Source: Chloroflexota bacterium
Lineage (GTDB): Bacteria > Chloroflexota > Limnocylindria > Limnocylindrales > CSP1-4
Direction: 5' to 3'
Length of the DNA: 10,645 nt
Assembly (NCBI GenBank): GCA_029858845.1
Contig: JAOUEG010000043.1
Span: 1-10,645, forward strand
A program made the position numbers and the translations under genes. The notes under the pieces were generated by a model. It was not told where the DNA came from. It searched no databases and saw only the letters and a list, made by a program, of their open reading frames with translations. Of this stretch, positions 6,106 through 10,645 are shown piece after piece; the stretch's first letter is position 1, and each line of letters begins with the position of its first letter.

Positions 6106-6876
6106 ATGACGCAGGACGCGGCTGATCGGCTGCACAGCGGGCTCATCAAGAGCTTCGTCGCGACCGTGCCCGATCGTGCAGGATCCTGGATCGTCCAGCG
6201 AGCCGGCTACACCGCGGTCCGTTGCCCCCCGATCCCGCTTCCCGGATTCAACGGCCTGTGGATCGACGGGCACCTGCCGAGCGACGAGCTGCCACGCGCG
6301 ATCGAGCAGATGGAAGCCGTCGACGTGCCGTTCTGGCTGCTCGTCCGCGCCGGTTCGACGGGTCCGTTCGGAGAGACGGCCGCGATCCTTGGATTCGATC
6401 TCGAGGAATCGTTGCCGGGGATGACCCTCCAACCGGGGGCGCTGGTGGCCGCACATGACAGCGGGATCGCGATCCGGCGGATCACGGCGAACCAGCTGGA
6501 CACGGCCATCGACATGGCCGCGGAGGCGTTCGAATCGCCCCGCTCGATCGCCGAAACGATGTTCTCCCGGATCGCTGCGATCCCGGGGTTCGCCATCTAC
6601 GAGGCGAGCGTCGACGGCGTTCCCGTGTCGACCGCGACCAGCTGGGTCGTGGACGGTACCGTCGGGATCTTCAACGTGGCGACCCCCGCCGAACATCGGC
6701 GGCGCGGCTATGGCCGGGCTGTCACGGAGCGGGCGATCCGCGATGCGCTTGAGGCCGGTGCCGACCTGGCATGGCTTCAGGCGTCCGAACTCGGTGCGAC
6801 GGTCTACCGCTCGATGGGGTTCCGGCAGGTCGAGGGATACGACGTCTACGGCCGGCCGGACGCGAGCGGTCATTAG
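6106..6876 (+). CDS. GNAT family N-acetyltransferase
   Basis: The 256-residue product has a C-terminal GNAT fold (about 122-252). The acetyl-CoA pyrophosphate loop HRRRGYG is at 197-203, preceded by the strand VGIFNVATP and followed by a helix. The last strands hold AWLQASELGATVYRSMGFRQV, in which the ATVYRSMGF segment is the typical GNAT motif B. The first 120 residues are a less conserved alpha/beta region that could be a degenerate second GNAT-like domain or a substrate cap. The acyl acceptor is unknown. AGGTGA (6095-6100), five bases before the ATG, supports this start. The longer upstream frame would read through the repeats and is rejected. A TACTCT -10-like box lies at 6053-6058. The gene is divergent from the oxidoreductase operon. 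Confidence 0.9.
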   Translation: MTQDAADRLHSGLIKSFVATVPDRAGSWIVQRAGYTAVRCPPIPLPGFNGLWIDGHLPSDELPRAIEQMEAVDVPFWLLVRAGSTGPFGETAAILGFDLEESLPGMTLQPGALVAAHDSGIAIRRITANQLDTAIDMAAEAFESPRSIAETMFSRIAAIPGFAIYEASVDGVPVSTATSWVVDGTVGIFNVATPAEHRRRGYGRAVTERAIRDALEAGADLAWLQASELGATVYRSMGFRQVEGYDVYGRPDASGH

Positions 6877-6912
6877 CCACCCGGAACGGCTCGAGGCCTT
6901 CGACAGCGTCGC

Positions 6913-6918
6913 TAGAAT
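6913..6918 (+). promoter_or_regulatory. TAGAAT -10-like box upstream of the ABC exporter
   Basis: This is the same hexamer, preceded by C as before msrA. Here it would start transcription near 6925, giving a leader of about 43 bases before the ATG at 6968. No clear -35 box is visible. It suggests that the exporter pair can be transcribed separately from the GNAT gene. Confidence 0.4.
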
Positions 6919-6967
6919 GGCTGCATCGCCCCTTTGACGTGGAGCCCCAACGCGGTCGCGTGACGTC

Positions 6968-7918
6968 ATGAGCCTCGAGATCACGGATATCCGAAAGCGC
7001 TTCGGCGACGTCCAGGCGCTCGACGGAGTCACCTTCGGTGTCGCCCCTGGCGAAGTCTTCGGATTCCTCGGCGCCAACGGCGCCGGGAAGACCACCACGA
7101 TGCGGATCATCCTCGGGTTCCTGCGACCCGACACGGGCTCCGTGTCCTGGAGCGACCGACCCGTCGGGGAGTGGCCGCGGCGGACCTGGGGCTACATGCC
7201 GGAAGAGCGCGGGCTTTACCCGCGCATGGAGGTCCTCGAGCAGCTGGTGTTCTTCGCGTCGCTCTACGGCGTCTCGCGCAGCGAGGCGCGGCGCGACGCC
7301 GTCGATTGGCTGGCCCGCTTCCGGATCAGCGAGTACGCGAACCGCAAGGCAGAGAGCCTGTCGAAGGGCAACCAGCAGAAGGTCCAGTTCATCGCCACGA
7401 TCCTGCACGAACCCGACGTGCTGGTCATGGACGAGCCCTTCGCCGGCCTCGACCCGGTCAACGTGGCGCTGCTGAAGTCAGCCTTCCTGGAGATGCGTGA
7501 CCGGGGCAAGACGCTGGTCTTCAGCACGCACCAACTCGAACAGGCCGAGGAACTGTGCGACTCCGTCGCGATCATCGATCGTGGGCGCCTCGTCGCATCC
7601 GGAACCACCCGGGAGGTCAAGCGCTCCACCGGCCACCAGACCGTACGCCTGGCTACCTCGGGAGACGGCGACCTCGACTGGCTTGGCAGCCTGCCGGCCG
7701 TGCAGGTGACCCGCCCCGGCCGCGACTACACGGAACTCCGTGTGGCCGCCGGCGCCGATCCGCAGGCGGTCCTCAAGGCTGCCCTCGGCCGGGGCGACGA
7801 GGTGTTCCGGTTCGAGGTGGCGGATCCATCACTCGAGGAGGTCTTCGTCGAACGCGTGGGCGCCCTCGACGTCGAAGAGCAGACCCTGGCACCGACGTCC
7901 GAGGGCGGCACGCCATGA
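6968..7918 (+). CDS. ABC transporter ATP-binding protein, NatA/YhaQ type
   Basis: This is the 316-residue nucleotide-binding subunit of an ABC-2 exporter, which hydrolyses ATP at the inner face of the membrane. The Walker A motif GANGAGKTT is at 35-43 (Lys41), the signature LSKGN at 131-135, and Walker B VLVMDEP at 151-157 with catalytic Glu156. The D-loop is AGLD and the H-loop is STH with His188. The Q-loop position reads YMPEERGLYP, with Glu in place of Gln, as is common in this subfamily. After about 220 comes the C-terminal extension typical of NatA-like subunits, ending with DPSLEEVFVERVG. It is followed by its permease with an ATGA overlap. No good Shine-Dalgarno sequence precedes the ATG. 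An in-frame TGA at 6935-6937, with no ATG, GTG or TTG after it, rules out longer starts. Confidence 0.96.
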   Translation: MSLEITDIRKRFGDVQALDGVTFGVAPGEVFGFLGANGAGKTTTMRIILGFLRPDTGSVSWSDRPVGEWPRRTWGYMPEERGLYPRMEVLEQLVFFASLYGVSRSEARRDAVDWLARFRISEYANRKAESLSKGNQQKVQFIATILHEPDVLVMDEPFAGLDPVNVALLKSAFLEMRDRGKTLVFSTHQLEQAEELCDSVAIIDRGRLVASGTTREVKRSTGHQTVRLATSGDGDLDWLGSLPAVQVTRPGRDYTELRVAAGADPQAVLKAALGRGDEVFRFEVADPSLEEVFVERVGALDVEEQTLAPTSEGGTP

Positions 7919-9243
7919 GGGACCTGCCCAACATCCTCGCCGTCGCCCGTCGCGAGTTCCTGTTCCGCGTGCGGACCCGGACCTTTGCCCTCGGGACGTT
8001 GATCCTGGTCATCGGCGTGGTGGCGATCGCATTCGTGCCGGTCATCGTGAGCTACCTGGACTCCGCCAACGAGGAGCCGACGATCGCCGTCTGGTCGTCG
8101 GAGACGGACCTGACGACCGACCCGGTCCGGACGCTGGACGCGCTGCTGAACGCCCCGACGGAAACGCAGGTGCCCGGGGACCCGACGGACCGGGCGTTCC
8201 GGGTCACGACGGTGGCCGACCTGGGCGCGGCTCGTGCCGCCGCCGACGAGGGCGATCTGACGGCCGTCCTGGCGATCGAGCGGGCACCCGACGATGGCCT
8301 GGCCTTCACGCTCTACACGAACGAACCGGCGGTCGGACGCGTCGTCCAGCTCGTCCGCCAGGCATCCACCACGATCGCGATCGCCGATCGGCTGGATCGC
8401 CTGGATGTCGACCCCGCGGACCAGGCGACGCTGTTCGCGCCGCCCGCATACGCCGTCGCCTGGCCCGATCCGGAACGCACGGACGCGCCCGAGGGACCCG
8501 TCGAGGAGGGCTCCAGCTATCTGCTGGGCTTCGGGATGACGATCCTCATCTTCATGATGATCATCCTGTATGGGAACTGGGTCGCCATGAGCGTCGTCGA
8601 GGAGAAGTCCTCACGGGTCATGGAGGTCATCCTCAACGCCGCCCGTCCGTTCCAACTGCTGGCGGGGAAGGTGATGGGGGTGGGTGCGGTCGCAGGCCTC
8701 CAATACCTGGCCATCCTTGGGGCCGGAGCGGTTGCCCTGCTCATCCAGGGGCCGGTCAGCGAGCTGGTGCTGCGGGGCGGCGAGGCCTCGATCGCGCTGC
8801 CGGAGGGGCTGACCATCTGGCTCCTGCTCGAATTCGTCGTGTACGGCGTCCTTGGCTTCACCCTCTACGCGGTGCTGTACGCCGCGGCGGGATCGCTGGT
8901 CAGCCGCCAGGAGGATGTCAGCCAGGTGGTCATGCCGATGGCCCTCATCTCCACGGCCGGCTACATGATCGCGGTCTACGCGGCGACCGGCCTCCTGGAC
9001 ATCCAATCGGGCGCCATCATCGTGCTGTCGCAGATCCCGTTCCTCAGCCCGTTCCTGATGCTCAGCCGCTCGGCGGCGGGTGAGGTCGCCCCGTGGGAGA
9101 TCGCGCTGTCGATCGTCCTGCTGATCCTGGCCATCGCGGTCGCGCTGTGGATCGCGGGCCGGATCTATGCGGCCGGCGTCCTGCTCTACGGTCAGCGACC
9201 CGGCATCCGCACGATCTGGCGGCTGACCCGCTCGGGGATGTGA
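7915..9243 (+). CDS. ABC-2 type permease, NatB/YhaP type
   Basis: This is the 442-residue membrane subunit paired with the preceding ATPase. It has the NatB plan: a cytoplasmic N-terminus with ARREF, a first membrane helix (about 27-47), a large extracytoplasmic domain (about 48-200), then five or six helices between 203 and 416. After the second helix the signature EEKSSRVMEVIL (229-240) and LLAGKVMG (248-255) mark the coupling region typical of the family. Characterised relatives export sodium or peptides, or act in envelope stress. The substrate cannot be inferred here. The ATG at 7915 overlaps the ATPase stop by four bases, so the two are translationally coupled. The gene converges with the 9253-9966 gene, only nine bases beyond its stop. 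Confidence 0.95.
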   Translation: MRDLPNILAVARREFLFRVRTRTFALGTLILVIGVVAIAFVPVIVSYLDSANEEPTIAVWSSETDLTTDPVRTLDALLNAPTETQVPGDPTDRAFRVTTVADLGAARAAADEGDLTAVLAIERAPDDGLAFTLYTNEPAVGRVVQLVRQASTTIAIADRLDRLDVDPADQATLFAPPAYAVAWPDPERTDAPEGPVEEGSSYLLGFGMTILIFMMIILYGNWVAMSVVEEKSSRVMEVILNAARPFQLLAGKVMGVGAVAGLQYLAILGAGAVALLIQGPVSELVLRGGEASIALPEGLTIWLLLEFVVYGVLGFTLYAVLYAAAGSLVSRQEDVSQVVMPMALISTAGYMIAVYAATGLLDIQSGAIIVLSQIPFLSPFLMLSRSAAGEVAPWEIALSIVLLILAIAVALWIAGRIYAAGVLLYGQRPGIRTIWRLTRSGM

Positions 9244-9252
9244 CCGGTCCGG

Positions 9253-9966
9253 CTAGATACCCACGTTCTGGGGCAGGCTGAAGACCAGGAACGTCGTGAC
9301 GAGATAGAACACGCTCGCGAGGGCCACCATCGCGACACGGACCCGGTAGCCTTTGAACTTCGTGCCCACGCCGGCGAAGAACAGCACGGACGCGAACAGG
9401 ACGGCGAGCAGGACGAAATTGTCGCCGGTCTGGTTCGCCTCGCGAGCCTCGGCTGCAGAGTCCTCCGCCTTCCGCTCCAGCTCCTCCGCCAGAACCCTGG
9501 ACGCCGGGGCGTATTCGGCCAGGGCGAACGGTGACCCGGGCGGGATCTGCCCGACCGGAACGGAGTCCAACCATGCATCGAAGGCCGGCTTGAACTCCGC
9601 GCGGAAGCGCTCCTCCCAGAACCCGGCGAGGTCGGCGTCCTGGGCTCGGCGAGCCTGGACCCAGGCCATGAAGACGGCGACGTCGATGTTCACCTGGGCG
9701 CCGTACTCGCTCGACGCACGCACGGATTCCTGGCGATTCGCTCCGGCTGAGGCGTAGGCGTTCGCCTGGACGCCGCTCCAGCGCGTGGACTGGTAGGCGC
9801 ACCAGGCAGCCGAGATCGTCGCCAGTGCGAGCAGCAGCGCGGAAACCAACTCGATCCAGTCGGACTTGTCGAAGCGCTGGGCAACCGCATCCGCACGCGC
9901 TTCGGCGCGCTCGGCAAGGCTCATGTCGCCGGGATCACCAGCGGGCGCTGGATCGCTCTGGGACAC
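9253..9966 (-). CDS. Three-helix membrane protein of unknown function
   Basis: The 237-residue protein has one membrane helix near the N-terminus (about 37-58) and two near the C-terminus (about 182-201 and 209-230). Between them is a soluble domain of about 120 residues, mostly helical and rich in Ala, Glu and Arg, with a possible coiled coil at 155-178. It begins with CAYQSTRWSGVQANAYASAGANRQES, a pattern I associate with uncharacterised conserved bacterial membrane proteins, but I cannot name the family. The start is GTG 9966, because GGAGG lies six bases upstream. An internal ATG at 9924 is a weaker alternative. TAGACT upstream is a probable -10 box. It is divergent from the penicillin-binding protein gene and convergent with the ABC permease. 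Confidence 0.85.
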   Translation of the reverse strand: MSQSDPAPAGDPGDMSLAERAEARADAVAQRFDKSDWIELVSALLLALATISAAWCAYQSTRWSGVQANAYASAGANRQESVRASSEYGAQVNIDVAVFMAWVQARRAQDADLAGFWEERFRAEFKPAFDAWLDSVPVGQIPPGSPFALAEYAPASRVLAEELERKAEDSAAEAREANQTGDNFVLLAVLFASVLFFAGVGTKFKGYRVRVAMVALASVFYLVTTFLVFSLPQNVGI

Positions 9967-10002
9967 CGAGGTCCTCCAGTTCGAGGATGACGGACAATGC
10001 TC

Positions 10003-10008
10003 AGTCTA
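10003..10008 (-). promoter_or_regulatory. TAGACT -10-like box of the minus-strand membrane protein gene
   Basis: TAGACT on the minus strand fits TANNNT. It would give a transcript starting near 9996, with a leader of about 30 bases that contains the GGAGG ribosome binding site. No -35 hexamer is convincing. The rest of the divergent gap up to 10252 shows no gene or recognised RNA element. Confidence 0.4.
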
Positions 10009-10252
10009 TCTGCGCCGTCGGGGCTCGGTGAGCACGATCCGGCAAGCTGGCGTCTGCCTTCGGAACGACTCGCCGGCTCCCCATGTGGATCCCGACGTCA
10101 CGCCGTTCCGTCGCGGCTCGTCGGATACTCCGGCTATCGCGTGGAGGCTCGAGCCGTCGGCCCGCTCACCGGGACCGATCCGCGCCCGATCTCGCGATGT
10201 GCGCCATGCTGTAGCCCGACCACACCGCCGTCCTCCCGGAGCTCGAGTCGCC

Positions 10253-10645
10253 TTGTCCACCGCACCACGCTCGCATGCCCGACCGAACCGACCGCCGCGC
10301 ACGGATCAGCGTGGACGCCGTTCCACCCTGGGATACCTGGCGGTCATCCTGTTCGTCTTCCTGGCCGGGCTCGGCATCATCGGCGCTATCTCGGTCGTCG
10401 GTGCCTATACGTTCCTGGCGGCCGACCTGCCCGACCCCGAACTCCTGACCCAATACCAGCTTCCCGAGGAGACGATCCTCTACGACAGGACCGGTGAAAC
10501 GGAGCTGGCCCGGTTCGGCGAGTACAAGCGCGAGGTCGTCACGTACGACGAGATCCCGCCGATCCTGCTCGACGCCACGACGGCCATCGAGGACAAGACG
10601 TTCTGGGAGAACGCCGGCTTCGATCCGGTCGGCATCGCCGCCGCG
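10253..10645 (+). CDS. Class A penicillin-binding protein, N-terminal part (cut by window edge)
   Basis: The frame is open to the right edge and gives the first 131 residues of a bifunctional peptidoglycan synthase. After a basic, proline-rich cytoplasmic tail there is one membrane anchor (about 26-56), then the stretch leading to the GT51 glycosyltransferase domain (LYDRTGETELARFGEY, EIPPILLDATTAIEDKTFW). ATTAIED holds the expected catalytic Glu113. The usual GT51 motif has a His after the Phe and an Arg near the end. Here these positions read Asn120 (WENAGFD) and Ala130 (GIAAA). The transpeptidase domain must lie beyond the window. The best start is TTG 10253, with GGAG at 10238-10241, eleven bases upstream. 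GTG 10199 is an in-frame alternative. The ATG at 10275 is out of frame. Confidence 0.9.
   Translation, partial: MSTAPRSHARPNRPPRTDQRGRRSTLGYLAVILFVFLAGLGIIGAISVVGAYTFLAADLPDPELLTQYQLPEETILYDRTGETELARFGEYKREVVTYDEIPPILLDATTAIEDKTFWENAGFDPVGIAAA

Noticed and set aside
6961..6968. TGACGTCA palindrome overlapping the ABC ATPase start
   Set aside because: It is a single 8-bp palindrome with no second copy and no fitting promoter geometry, so chance is the simplest explanation.
7740..9083. Alternative plus-strand frame of 447 codons across the ABC permease
   Set aside because: It is arginine/glycine/proline-rich frame noise. The permease frame has clear membrane helices and the NatB signature.
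9997..10497. Plus-strand frame of 166 codons across the start of the penicillin-binding protein gene
   Set aside because: It is out of frame with the penicillin-binding protein, which has a membrane anchor and GT51 motif, and its product shows no motif.

Overview
High-GC bacterial DNA (roughly two-thirds G+C by eye) with strong third-position GC in the real genes, GTG and TTG starts alongside ATG, and both leaderless and Shine-Dalgarno-led genes. No ribosomal or other marker gene is present. The style of the proteins, including a class A penicillin-binding protein with an unusual GT51 motif, would fit an environmental Chloroflexota (Limnocylindria-like) genome. A high-GC actinobacterium cannot be excluded. 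This assignment is inference.

Layout. 1-237: upstream DNA with a long hairpin. 238-1890 (+): an exported protein with bactofilin-like beta repeats and a polytopic membrane half, then an unrecognised soluble protein. 1935-2591 (+): peptide methionine sulfoxide reductase MsrA, apparently leaderless. It converges on a small lipoprotein (2614-3111, -), and the two stops are separated only by a hairpin. 3112-3564: no supported gene. 3565-4014 (+): an SRPBCC/START-like protein with a strong hairpin behind it, followed by a possible gene remnant. 4289-5898 (-): a tightly coupled pair, a Gfo/Idh/MocA oxidoreductase and a GlcG/HbpS-like protein, with a strong Shine-Dalgarno that fixes a TTG start. Between this pair and the divergent GNAT gene (6106-6876, +) lie a set of CCATCG/CGATGG inverted repeats and a tandem 35-bp repeat. 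6968-9243 (+): a NatA/NatB-type ABC exporter pair joined by an ATGA overlap. 9253-9966 (-): a three-helix membrane protein of unknown function, convergent with the exporter. 10253 to the right edge (+): the N-terminus of a class A penicillin-binding protein.

The gene content is mostly housekeeping: protein repair, envelope, transport and small-molecule redox. I see no mobile element, CRISPR array, rRNA, tRNA or defence system. The least explained parts are the 5911-6052 control region with its divergent genes, the exported bactofilin-like membrane protein, the unrecognised 1246-1890 gene and the possible frameshifted remnant at 4095-4243. I did not find convincing evidence of a new multi-gene system.
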